Shown: positions 8,866-16,957 of the stretch, in pieces
How positions within the stretch are numbered: position 1 is the stretch's first letter
How the letters are laid out: each line of letters opens with the position of its first letter
Source: Clostridium sporogenes
GTDB taxonomy: Bacteria; Bacillota; Clostridia; Clostridiales; Clostridiaceae
NCBI RefSeq assembly: GCF_001020205.1
Contig: NZ_CP011663.1
Location: 3,596,001 to 3,660,000 of the forward strand
Reading direction: 5' to 3'
Length of the DNA stretch: 64,000 nucleotides
The notes under the pieces: generated by a model
Seen by the model: only the letters and a program-made list of their open reading frames with translations
What the model was told of the DNA's origin: nothing
Database searches by the model: none
Program-made: the position numbers and the translations under genes

Positions 8866-9768
8866 TTACCCCCCTATTTTTACTTTAATTCCAGCCTGCT
8901 TAAATTTTTCTGCTATCTTATTCATTTTCTCATCTGATGGTTTTTCCTCACCAGTTAATTTGTACTCCATTTTAAGTCTTTTATATTTATCCATACCCAT
9001 TTTATGATATGGTAATAAATTTACTTGAATTAAATGTAACTTTGATATAAATTTAATTGTTTCATCTATATTTCTTTTGTTATCGTTTACATCATTTATA
9101 ATAGGTATCCTTAAATAGATATTATGACCATATTTAGACAACAGTTCTAAATTTTCAAGTATAATTGTGTTTTCTACTCCTGTATATTTTTTATGGATTT
9201 CATTATCCATTGATTTTAAATCATACAAAAATAAGTCTACTTTATCTCTTACTTTCTCAAATTTGTCCCAGGATACATATCCACTGGTATCTATAGTAGT
9301 ATGTATTCCTCTAACCTTACATTCTTCTAATATCCCATTTATAAAATCAGCATGAAGCATTGGTTCTCCACCTGAAAATGTAACCCCACCACCAGATTGT
9401 TCGTAAAACACTTCATCTTTTATTATTTCTTTTATTATTTCTTGTGATGTAACATCCTTCCCTACATATTCTCTTGCATTATTGGGACAGAAGTTTGTAC
9501 ACTTTCCACAAAAGTTGCATTTTTCTTCATCCACTACAGGAATACTATTCTTCATTGTTATAACTTTTTCAGGACATCTCTTAATACAACTACCACAAGA
9601 TGTACATCTTTCCTGAAAAAACATTATTTCGTGTTCCCTTCTTTGAGTTTCTGGATTATGACACCACCAGCAATTTAAAGGACATCCTTTAAAAAACACA
9701 GTGGTACGTATTCCCGGTCCATCATGAACTGAAAATTTTTGAATGTTAACAATAGTGCTTTTATTCAA
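8866..9768 (-). CDS. hypE: Radical SAM glycyl-radical-enzyme activase HypE
   Basis: HypE installs the glycyl radical on HypD using S-adenosylmethionine and a [4Fe-4S] cluster. The radical SAM cysteines are CPLNCWWC near residues 29-36. An inserted double-ferredoxin region follows (CTSCGSCIKRCP near 55-66 and CNFCGKCTNFCP near 83-94), typical of activases of eliminating glycyl radical enzymes and absent from PFL activase. The 300-residue length fits. The start appears to be TTG at 9768, eight bases after GGGGGG; no in-frame ATG is available close by. It is separated from hypD by only 6 bases, so translation is probably coupled. Confidence 0.92.
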   Translation of the reverse strand: MNKSTIVNIQKFSVHDGPGIRTTVFFKGCPLNCWWCHNPETQRREHEIMFFQERCTSCGSCIKRCPEKVITMKNSIPVVDEEKCNFCGKCTNFCPNNAREYVGKDVTSQEIIKEIIKDEVFYEQSGGGVTFSGGEPMLHADFINGILEECKVRGIHTTIDTSGYVSWDKFEKVRDKVDLFLYDLKSMDNEIHKKYTGVENTIILENLELLSKYGHNIYLRIPIINDVNDNKRNIDETIKFISKLHLIQVNLLPYHKMGMDKYKRLKMEYKLTGEEKPSDEKMNKIAEKFKQAGIKVKIGG

Positions 9769-9817
9769 GTAAACCGCCCCCCAAACTATTGCTTTATAAA
9801 ATCTACTTTATTAAATT

Positions 9818-10387
9818 TTAATATTTTTCTTCTTTAAACATATTAGGAGTATGAACTGTTAACAATTTTACAGGTTTACTAGTATAATTTGCCCAATTAT
9901 GATTTATACTTGAATCATAATGTGCACTATCTCCAGGATACAGCTCTTTCTCATCATCATTAACAAATAATGTAAGTATACCCTCTAATACGTACACAAA
10001 TTCTTCTCCTTTATGTTGATAAGAAATAATATTCTCTTTACTATCTGTAGGAAGTATTTCTATTAATCTTGGTAAAAAACTCTTATCTTCTAAATCATTA
10101 CTAAGATTGTATTTTATAAATCTATTATTTTCTACTTGAAATATTTCTTTTTCATAACTTCTAAGTACTATTTTTTTATTCTTTTTAGGAACTTGAAAAA
10201 AATATGTCAAATTCACATCTAATTCTTTAGCTATCTTAGTTAAAGAATCTATAGCTACAGTTGTTAGACCTCTTTCTAACTGTGATAAAAAACCTATTGA
10301 AAGATTTGTTCTTTCGCTTAATTCCTTTAAAGTTAATTTTTTATTAGTTCTTAATTTTTTTATTTTTTTACCTATATCATCTATCAT
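9818..10387 (-). CDS. XRE-cupin transcriptional regulator
   Basis: This 189-residue regulator has an N-terminal helix-turn-helix (about residues 8-62; LTLKELSERTNLSIGFLSQLERG) and a C-terminal cupin sensor (about 115-185; YQHKGEEFVYVLEGILTLFV, then PGDSAHYDSSINHNW). This PuuR-like architecture commonly controls adjacent amino-acid or amine catabolic genes through a small ligand bound by the cupin. It is the first gene of the minus-strand run and lies 49 bases upstream of hypE, so it is the obvious candidate regulator of hydroxyproline use. Its own leader carries a 12-bp inverted repeat just before the AGGAGAG ribosome site. Confidence 0.88.
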   Translation of the reverse strand: MIDDIGKKIKKLRTNKKLTLKELSERTNLSIGFLSQLERGLTTVAIDSLTKIAKELDVNLTYFFQVPKKNKKIVLRSYEKEIFQVENNRFIKYNLSNDLEDKSFLPRLIEILPTDSKENIISYQHKGEEFVYVLEGILTLFVNDDEKELYPGDSAHYDSSINHNWANYTSKPVKLLTVHTPNMFKEEKY

Positions 10388-10401
10388 AGTTACTCTCCTT
10401 A

Positions 10402-10448
10402 ATTACTAATTTTTATAATATATTATTATATCACAGAAAATTAGTAAT
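10402..10448 (-). promoter_or_regulatory. 12-bp inverted repeat, candidate operator of the XRE-cupin regulator
   Basis: ATTACTAATTTT at 10402-10413 and AAAATTAGTAAT at 10437-10448 are perfect inverted copies separated by 23 bases. The spacer contains TATAAT-like hexamers on the minus strand, and one arm abuts the AGGAGAG ribosome site. The placement suits an autoregulatory operator. In sequence this AT-rich a chance repeat cannot be excluded. Confidence 0.4.
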
Positions 10449-10924
10449 ACTTAACTCCAAATATATATTTATACGTATATATATTTAAGTATAGGTAAAA
10501 TATATTATTTTACACAAAACCCAAATTAAAGATTATATTTTCTTATAATATTATTTTGAATTTTTTAATATTAATTAAATTAATTCACAAGTCTTTAATA
10601 ATCTTATTTTAATCTTACTTGTTAAAATATTATTAATCTCTATAATTGAAATTATAATACATTAAATATATAAAGTCTAGCATTTTTTTGATAATTGTTA
10701 AATATTTTTTCATTATGGTGAAAGTACTATTTATTATATTATAATAATAATTAATTAATAGTTAAATTCTATACTATTATTACTATTATTACTTAAATAC
10801 ATATATTTTATTTCATTATATATAATTTATTCTTTATATAAATAATATTGTTTTTAATATTACTTAAATAAATTTTCATTTTTATTTTGAATTTTTTACT
10901 TATAACTAAAATTATTTAAAAGAA

Positions 10925-10960
10925 AAAAACTATTGATAATTTAATATATCAATAGTTTTT
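10925..10960 (-). terminator. Intrinsic terminator of the RavA/ViaA-like operon
   Basis: AAAAACTATTGAT at 10925-10937 pairs with ATCAATAGTTTTT at 10948-10960, and a T-run follows on the minus strand. It is 24 bases downstream of the BRCT gene stop. Confidence 0.75.
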
Positions 10961-10983
10961 GCTATTTATTTATTGTTTAATTT

Positions 10984-11712
10984 TTAGTTTTTTATCTTAT
11001 TATTCTCTTTAATTTCCTTTAATATATCTACTAATTGACGTTCTGATATTAACCTAGTGTTATATTTTTTAGCATCCATCATTTTAATAGCATTAGCCAA
11101 ATCCCCAAATACCAAATAATCTACGTCCTTTGTTACATTATCTACTACTATACAATTAGCTTCTTTTATCATTTCTTCATAATAATTTGTATCCTTATTT
11201 AGTACTCCTGTTATACAGAATTTATATCTTTTAATATTTGTATTCTTTTCATCTATAGCAATTGGATTAACATACATAAATAAATTAACTAAAAAAACTC
11301 TATTTCTTTTTATACTTTCTACTAATTCTTCACTTATTCCATCTATTCTTCTTAATCTATCACAATCATTATTATTTATATCTATTACTAAATCTGTAAA
11401 GTTTAAAAAAGTATGAGCGATAACCATTGCTTCTTTTTCTTTAACTTTAGGTATAGAAGATGCATATATAAATTTTTCAAAGCTACAATTTTTAGCTTTA
11501 TCAATAGATTTTATAAGTTCATCTACATGCTCCTTTGTAAAAACATCTATTTTATATAGTTCTTCTTTTTTTAATAAAAAAATATCATAAACATTATTTA
11601 AAAACCCATTTTTAAATAAAATATTTATAGTTTCATCATTTAACTTTTTAATATTTAATCCTTTTTCTCCTACCATGTTTTTAATTTTATTTATGAAATT
11701 TATATTATCCAT
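10984..11712 (-). CDS. LigA-tail-like HhH/BRCT protein without a ligase domain
   Basis: This 242-residue protein resembles the C-terminal third of NAD-dependent DNA ligase. Residues 20-70 (LNDETINILFKNGFLNNVYD, LYKIDVFTKEHVDELIKSI) and 75-145 (SIPKVKEKEAMVIAHTF, LRRIDGISEELVESIKRN) follow the helix-hairpin-helix segments of LigA. Residues 160-235 form a BRCT domain (YKFCITGVLNKDTNYYEEMI, VDYLVFGD). The adenylation domain with its KxDG lysine and the OB fold are absent, so it cannot be a ligase. It is the last gene of an operon encoding a MoxR ATPase, a VWA protein and a zinc-ribbon protein. A DNA- or protein-binding adaptor role is inference. Confidence 0.75.
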   Translation of the reverse strand: MDNINFINKIKNMVGEKGLNIKKLNDETINILFKNGFLNNVYDIFLLKKEELYKIDVFTKEHVDELIKSIDKAKNCSFEKFIYASSIPKVKEKEAMVIAHTFLNFTDLVIDINNNDCDRLRRIDGISEELVESIKRNRVFLVNLFMYVNPIAIDEKNTNIKRYKFCITGVLNKDTNYYEEMIKEANCIVVDNVTKDVDYLVFGDLANAIKMMDAKKYNTRLISERQLVDILKEIKENNKIKN

Positions 11713-11748
11713 CTATATCTCCCCGTCTTTGTTATATATATTTACACT

Positions 11749-12090
11749 TTAAATTTCTTTTTCTAAATTCAAAATTTTTTTTATTAAATCTTCTTTTGGT
11801 AAATTACTTAAATCCGGTCTATTTTTTGCTAAGTAACAATCTACACAAACTCCTTCTATTAAACTATCTTCTGGCACCTCTTTTTTGCAATTTTCACAGA
11901 TTACTGTTCCTACTAAATCATTATTTGTTAAAGCTTTTCCACAATTTAAACATTCTACTACCTCATAGGCAAATTTATTATCTATTTCTTTTAAAATTTT
12001 AAGTTCATTCTCTTTTAAATCTATTATACCTGGCCTTTTTATAAAAGCTTTAAATATGGTTTTTTTACAATATTTACAATGTTTACTCAT
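11749..12090 (-). CDS. Zinc-ribbon protein of the RavA/ViaA-like operon
   Basis: This 113-residue protein has no recognised function. It contains three pairs of Cys-x2-Cys knuckles (CKYCKK near residues 5-10, CLNCGK near 48-53, CENCKK near 69-74) and a later CVDC (near 87-90), enough for two zinc sites. The C-terminal segment (PKEDLIKKILNLEKEI) is helical. It lies 11 bases downstream of the VWA gene and 36 bases upstream of the BRCT gene, so it belongs to the operon. Such ribbons often bridge nucleic acid or partner proteins; that is a guess here. Confidence 0.7.
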   Translation of the reverse strand: MSKHCKYCKKTIFKAFIKRPGIIDLKENELKILKEIDNKFAYEVVECLNCGKALTNNDLVGTVICENCKKEVPEDSLIEGVCVDCYLAKNRPDLSNLPKEDLIKKILNLEKEI

Positions 12091-12101
12091 CTACAACACC
12101 T

Positions 12102-13838
12102 CTAAACACTTTTAAATATTTTATGTGCTATAACAGAATTTGCATCTTCAAGTTCTGTAAGTTCTCCTATAGTCATTATATCATCTGAAAAAAGCTGTAA
12201 ACTTTCTATGTTTCCAATTTTACCTCCAGCATATATTAATACACTTAAAACTTTAAATTCCTTTTCATCCTTGAATTTATTAAATTTATTTATAAAATCT
12301 GGATGAGTATAGCTATGTCCATCTGTTATAAAAACTATGTCTGCCTTTTTAAATTTAGACTGCTCTATAACTTCTAATGCCCTTTGAAGAGGTGTTTCAA
12401 ACAAAGTTCCACCTCCATCAAATCTTTCTGCTATATCTAATATTTTTTCTGGTTCTTTTTTGTCTTTTTCTATTATAATAGGTTCTGTAGCATCTTCATT
12501 AAATAATATAGCTGCAAAATTTCGCTTCTGCTCCTGGGCTATTTCAAGTAATGCTATAGCTACGGCCTTAGACCATTTTTCCTTTATACCTTTCATACTA
12601 CTAGACATATCTATACATATTACCATAGGACCTTTAGCTTTTAATTTATCCGATTCTAACTCATATTGTAATAATTGTTTTTGATTAAATTTTCTGTAAA
12701 ACTCTTTTTTAGTTGTTTTATTTACTAAAAGCATTTTTTCACTTGGAAGAGTATGTATTATATCATTACCTATCCTAACAGATTTAATAGCTACAGCTCC
12801 ATCTTTGTGTTTATTCTTTTGATCTTTCAATGCACTTTCTTTAAATCTACCTATTATATCTGATAACTCTTTTAACTTTTTAGATTTTCTTATCCGCTCC
12901 AGAGCTCCTACTTTATCAGAAAAAGAAATTTTTGAAGATTTATTAGGTTTGTCTCCTAATCCCCAATCCTTTACGTAAGACGTGGCCTCTCTAACTTCTT
13001 TTTCCGCTTCATTAAAAGCTTCTGTCATTTCTTTTGATAAATTTTCTATATCCTCTTCACTTTTTTCTAATTTATCACTTAATTCTTCTTCTAAATTATC
13101 TGCTTGTTTTTGCATATCCTCTAGTTCTTCATCTATTTCTTGCATTTTATTTTTCATATCTTCTTCACTTAAATCACTAGTATTATTCTTTAAATTTTCT
13201 ATATTCTCTTCTAATTCTTGCTTTTCCTGTGATAAATCCTTTATCTTATCTTCTGCTTCCTGCATCTCTACTAGCAAATCTGATAAAGTTTTTTGATTAT
13301 TATGATGAGGGTTATTTTCTTTATTTATAGCCTCTGATTGTTCTTTTTCTTTGTCTTGATCTTGGTTCCACTTTTTTGCTATCTTAACAGCTTTTTTCCC
13401 TATAATTTCACACCCTATAGCTGAGTTTAGCTCATCTAAACTACAGTTTCTTCTTAAATTTTGTAAATCTTCTGTTTGAGCTAAACTTCTAATTATTCTA
13501 TTATTAATTATAGATGTAGACTTCATTCTCTCTTCCTTATATATAAATGGTTCATATTTATATAGAAGTAAAAATATATCTTTATATAATTTATCAAATA
13601 TAGGTAAATATCTTTTCCCTTCCTTTACTAAACTTTGCATAGTAGAAGAAACTTCATATATATCTTCATATATATCTAAATCAAACTCATAATGTTTTAC
13701 CGATTGATCTTTTTTATATTCTCTTTTTTTTATTCCTAATATGGAGTCTATATCTTGAAAATTATCATTTTTTTCTGTACAAATTTCTTCTTTTTCTCTG
13801 TCTTCTTCAAAAACCACCTGGTAATAATTTAGTTTCAT
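12102..13838 (-). CDS. ViaA-like VWA-domain protein
   Basis: This 578-residue protein is the partner expected for a MoxR-family ATPase. The N-terminal third is helical. Residues about 165-300 are an acidic, Glu/Lys-rich coiled coil (for example EEELSDKLEKSEEDIENLSK). The C-terminal third (about 395-575) is a von Willebrand factor A domain with an intact metal site: CIDMSSSMKG (DxSxS), the threonine in GGGTLFETPL, and the aspartate in VFITDGH. Overall it resembles E. coli ViaA with an unusually long coiled coil. It starts 22 bases after the ATPase stop with an AGGAGT ribosome site. ViaA stimulates RavA ATPase in E. coli; the target here is unknown. Confidence 0.82.
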   Translation of the reverse strand: MKLNYYQVVFEEDREKEEICTEKNDNFQDIDSILGIKKREYKKDQSVKHYEFDLDIYEDIYEVSSTMQSLVKEGKRYLPIFDKLYKDIFLLLYKYEPFIYKEERMKSTSIINNRIIRSLAQTEDLQNLRRNCSLDELNSAIGCEIIGKKAVKIAKKWNQDQDKEKEQSEAINKENNPHHNNQKTLSDLLVEMQEAEDKIKDLSQEKQELEENIENLKNNTSDLSEEDMKNKMQEIDEELEDMQKQADNLEEELSDKLEKSEEDIENLSKEMTEAFNEAEKEVREATSYVKDWGLGDKPNKSSKISFSDKVGALERIRKSKKLKELSDIIGRFKESALKDQKNKHKDGAVAIKSVRIGNDIIHTLPSEKMLLVNKTTKKEFYRKFNQKQLLQYELESDKLKAKGPMVICIDMSSSMKGIKEKWSKAVAIALLEIAQEQKRNFAAILFNEDATEPIIIEKDKKEPEKILDIAERFDGGGTLFETPLQRALEVIEQSKFKKADIVFITDGHSYTHPDFINKFNKFKDEKEFKVLSVLIYAGGKIGNIESLQLFSDDIMTIGELTELEDANSVIAHKIFKSV

Positions 13839-13860
13839 TTAAAGACTCCTTTCAAAATAA

Positions 13861-15189
13861 TTATATACCACTATCTTCTTCAAAACTTAAATCTATACCT
13901 AAAACTTCCTTCATTATACTTTCATTATAATCTTCTATATATTTTTTCTTTTTAACCATATTTTTTGTATCTTTGCCTTTATTTTTAGCTTCTTCTATTA
14001 ATAGATTTAATCTTTTAATAATATTCTCTATACTCACTTTAGCTTCAATAGTAGCTCTAATTTTTTCATCCTTATCCTCTATATAATCTATTTCTTCTTT
14101 TATTTCATTAAATTTTCTAGCATAATCTCTAACTTTATCATCATAAGGATTTATTATTTTTATAATATTAGTTTCTATAATTACTATATCATCTAAATCA
14201 TTCCATAAAACATTTTTTAATGCTTCAAAATCTTCTACCACTGCATAATTTCTTCCACATAATAATGCATTCCCTTGGATAACTTTTAAACACTCATTTT
14301 TTCTTCTGTCTGATATAACTATCCCATTTCTTTCTAAATTGTCCATCAACTTTATAAAATCTAAATATATATCATCCTTAATTTCTATAGTTTCTGTTTT
14401 CTTTTGTAGAGCATAGATCTCTTCTAATTTTATTTTTGTATTTACCTTTATTTCATTTTCACTATTTCTCATACTTACATAGTTTTTAAACATCTTTAAC
14501 TTATTATCCGTATCCTTTACATATCCCAGGTAATCTCTAAATATTATCCTATCATATAAAGCATTTAAACTTTCATCATCTGGTATTTCGTTACTTGCGC
14601 AAAACATGCTTACTAAAGGAACTTTTATAGCTTTCCCATCATTATAAAATATTTTTTCATTAAGAAGTGGTAATAATATATTTAAAGTAGGCTCATTACT
14701 TTTCCATATTTCATCTATAAATGCAATATGTGCTTCTGGTAATTTCCCATTAGTTTTTCTTAAAAATTTATCCTGTTCCATAGCTTTAATGCTATATGGC
14801 CCTAATATTTCTGCAGGATCTGAAGTTTTGTTTAATAACCATTGAAAATATCTAGATCTATCTATTCTTTTACATATATTGTATACTAATAAACTTTTAC
14901 CTGTTCCTGGTGGACCATATAAAAACATATGTTGTCCAATTACTAAAGCTCTTAAAGCATCTTTTATAATTTCTTCACGTTCTACGAAAAAATCATTAAG
15001 TTCTTCTTCTATACGATTTATCTTTTCTAATCCGCTTTCATAAAGCTTATCTACTTCTTTAGAATCCATTTCTATTATAAAGTTGCCCTCATCCTTGGCT
15101 TTTTTTTCATTATTAGTTTTTGTATATTTAGATTCATATTTTTCTTTTTCTAAACTTAATCCTTTAAAAAAATCATCAAATTCCTGCAT
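13861..15189 (-). CDS. RavA-like MoxR-family AAA+ ATPase
   Basis: This 442-residue AAA+ ATPase has Walker A GPPGTGKS at residues 92-99 and Walker B IAFIDEIWKS near 155-164. The wording around the motifs (TSDPAEILGPYSIKAM, LNILLPLLNEKIF, FCASNEIPDDESLNALYDR) follows E. coli RavA more than generic MoxR. The C-terminal 100 residues are a charged helical extension. RavA with ViaA is a MoxR chaperone-like pair implicated in E. coli in aminoglycoside sensitivity and respiratory-complex maturation. It is the first gene of a four-gene minus-strand operon. A GGAGGT ribosome site precedes the ATG. Its client in this anaerobe is unknown. Confidence 0.85.
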   Translation of the reverse strand: MQEFDDFFKGLSLEKEKYESKYTKTNNEKKAKDEGNFIIEMDSKEVDKLYESGLEKINRIEEELNDFFVEREEIIKDALRALVIGQHMFLYGPPGTGKSLLVYNICKRIDRSRYFQWLLNKTSDPAEILGPYSIKAMEQDKFLRKTNGKLPEAHIAFIDEIWKSNEPTLNILLPLLNEKIFYNDGKAIKVPLVSMFCASNEIPDDESLNALYDRIIFRDYLGYVKDTDNKLKMFKNYVSMRNSENEIKVNTKIKLEEIYALQKKTETIEIKDDIYLDFIKLMDNLERNGIVISDRRKNECLKVIQGNALLCGRNYAVVEDFEALKNVLWNDLDDIVIIETNIIKIINPYDDKVRDYARKFNEIKEEIDYIEDKDEKIRATIEAKVSIENIIKRLNLLIEEAKNKGKDTKNMVKKKKYIEDYNESIMKEVLGIDLSFEEDSGI

Positions 15190-15812
15190 TTATTTACCTC
15201 CTAGTTATAAGTATTGTATATACTATAATTATATCTTTACATTTTATATTAACTATATTATTTTGTTAAATATTTGTTTATATCAAACAAAAAATTTTCA
15301 TTTTTTATGAACTTTCACTTGTATATTACAATAAAAATCACAGCTATTCAACTCAATTTTAACAAAATTTCATTTTTTCTGACTTTTTTACCTAGATTTT
15401 GATATTTAAATTTGCCTAATTACATTAGAAGGAGTTTTACAAAATTTATAGAACAATATATAATATAATAGCAGTAAATATTATATTATATATTTAAATT
15501 TCTTAAATAATATCCTTTACATAACATTTCTTATCTATGTAAAGAGATAGTTTTTTAGTGTGTATAAGTGTATGTAATAATTTGTAAAAAATAAAAAATT
15601 AATCTAATTTTAATTTTTTATTGTCATAAAAATTACCCTTTATTATTATTGTTTTTGTTTTTAAAAGTTAAAATTTTAACCTAATAGTCGGAAAATTTAA
15701 TTTTTAAAAATTATCATAATACAAATTAACAAATTTGATAATATTATATTTATATAATATATATAACCCCAATACAATTTAAAATATATTACGTTAAGGA
15801 GGAAATTTAAAA
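15190..15812. other. 623-base AT-rich divergent intergenic region
   Basis: This region separates the RavA-like operon (-) from the ornithine-cyclodeaminase-like pair (+) and should hold both promoters. No credible gene was found. A TATAAT at 15753-15758 is 55 bases before the next start codon, but no well-spaced -35 was found. A hairpin with a T-run at 15515-15556 could be an attenuator. Confidence 0.55.
15515..15556 (+). terminator. Possible attenuator hairpin ahead of the tandem cyclodeaminase-like genes
   Basis: CTTTACATA at 15515-15523 pairs with TATGTAAAG at 15536-15544, and TTTTTT follows at 15551-15556. It lies about 260 bases upstream of the first gene. A transcript starting further upstream would meet a terminator-like structure here. 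No upstream promoter was firmly identified. Confidence 0.35.
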
Positions 15813-16889
15813 ATGAGTTTTCAATTACCAAAATTTACACCACCAGATTTTACACAAGATGTTCTTGTTAAGGCACCAGATGTTAAAATAGGTGAAGTTG
15901 AAAAAGATGGAGTAGCTCCTCAAGGATTTCATATAACTTCTGTATTACCAGAATATTTTAAGGTTAAAGGTGAATGGATTTTACCAATTCAAACATCTTT
16001 AGATTGTGCTGCAATAGTTAAAGATGACAACACTGTAGAAGTTGTAGAATTCAGAAGCCTTAAAGTTGGAGACAAAGTTATATTAGGAAAATCTGTAGAT
16101 GGAAGCGAAGGTATCTACAAATATGCTGAAGGTTTCGATAACATACCAAAGGTTGGATTTGGAAGAACTGTTGAATCATCTTTCTCAAAAGACTACAAAG
16201 AATTATATGAAATATTAAAATATGAAAAAGAAAACAATGGACATATAGTTTGGGTTTTAGGACCTGCAGTTGTATTTGACTATGATACTAGAGTAGCTTT
16301 ATCAGAACTTGCTGAAAAAGGATTTGTAAACGCTCTTATGGCTGGTAACGCTATGGCTACTCATGATTTAGAAGGAGGACTTTTAGGTACTGCTTTAGGA
16401 CAAAATATATACACTCAAGAATCAGTTCCAATGGGTCACTATAATCACTTAGACCTTATAAACGAAGCTAGAAGAGCTGGATCTATAGAAGCTCTACTTT
16501 CTGAAGGAAACGTTAAAGATGGATTTATAAAAGCTTGTATAGAACATAATATTCCAATAGTTCTTGCAGGATCAATAAGAGATGATGGTCCACTTCCTCC
16601 AGTTTATCACAATGTAACCTCTGGACTTGATGCTATGAAAGAACAAGCTCAAAAGGCAACTGTTATAATTTGTCTTGCTACAGTTCTTCACTCAGTAGCA
16701 ACTGCAAACTTAGCTTCATCTTATAAAGTTGTAGATGGTAAGGTAAGACCAGTATATGTTTACTCTATAGATATTGCTGAATATGCAGTTAACCAAGTAG
16801 CAACAGCTAGAGAACATGTAGGTGTTAAAACAATAGTTACTAATGTTCAGGATTTTGTTGTTAATGTTCAAAAGAACGTTCTTAGATAA
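15813..16889 (+). CDS. Ornithine cyclodeaminase-family protein (TIGR00300, LOR/SDH type), copy 1
   Basis: This 358-residue protein belongs to the LOR/SDH (TIGR00300) family. Relatives include the archaeal ornithine cyclodeaminase and the C-terminal domain of cyanobacterial AgrE, which turn ornithine into proline and ammonia. The N-terminal small domain spans about residues 1-110. A Rossmann-like domain follows, with VWVLGPAVVFDYDTR near 148-162 and NALMAGNAMATHDLEGG near 174-190. It is unrelated to the mu-crystallin-type Ocd. The ATG follows GGAGGAAA. A paralogue lies 68 bases downstream. Cofactor use (NAD or another nicotinate-derived cofactor) cannot be read from sequence. Confidence 0.8.
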   Translation: MSFQLPKFTPPDFTQDVLVKAPDVKIGEVEKDGVAPQGFHITSVLPEYFKVKGEWILPIQTSLDCAAIVKDDNTVEVVEFRSLKVGDKVILGKSVDGSEGIYKYAEGFDNIPKVGFGRTVESSFSKDYKELYEILKYEKENNGHIVWVLGPAVVFDYDTRVALSELAEKGFVNALMAGNAMATHDLEGGLLGTALGQNIYTQESVPMGHYNHLDLINEARRAGSIEALLSEGNVKDGFIKACIEHNIPIVLAGSIRDDGPLPPVYHNVTSGLDAMKEQAQKATVIICLATVLHSVATANLASSYKVVDGKVRPVYVYSIDIAEYAVNQVATAREHVGVKTIVTNVQDFVVNVQKNVLR

Positions 16890-16957
16890 GAGATTATAAA
16901 CACTTAATTTTGAAAATTACTAAGATACATTAATATATTATTAGGAGGAGATTTTAA

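Larger units (their letters stand above)
10388..10983. other. 596-base AT-rich intergenic region
   Basis: No plausible gene is visible. The region holds the candidate operator and promoter of the XRE-cupin gene on its left. A second short palindromic tract surrounds ATACGTAT near 10472. The terminator of the BRCT gene lies on its right. The remainder is nearly pure A/T with no recognisable structure. Confidence 0.6.
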
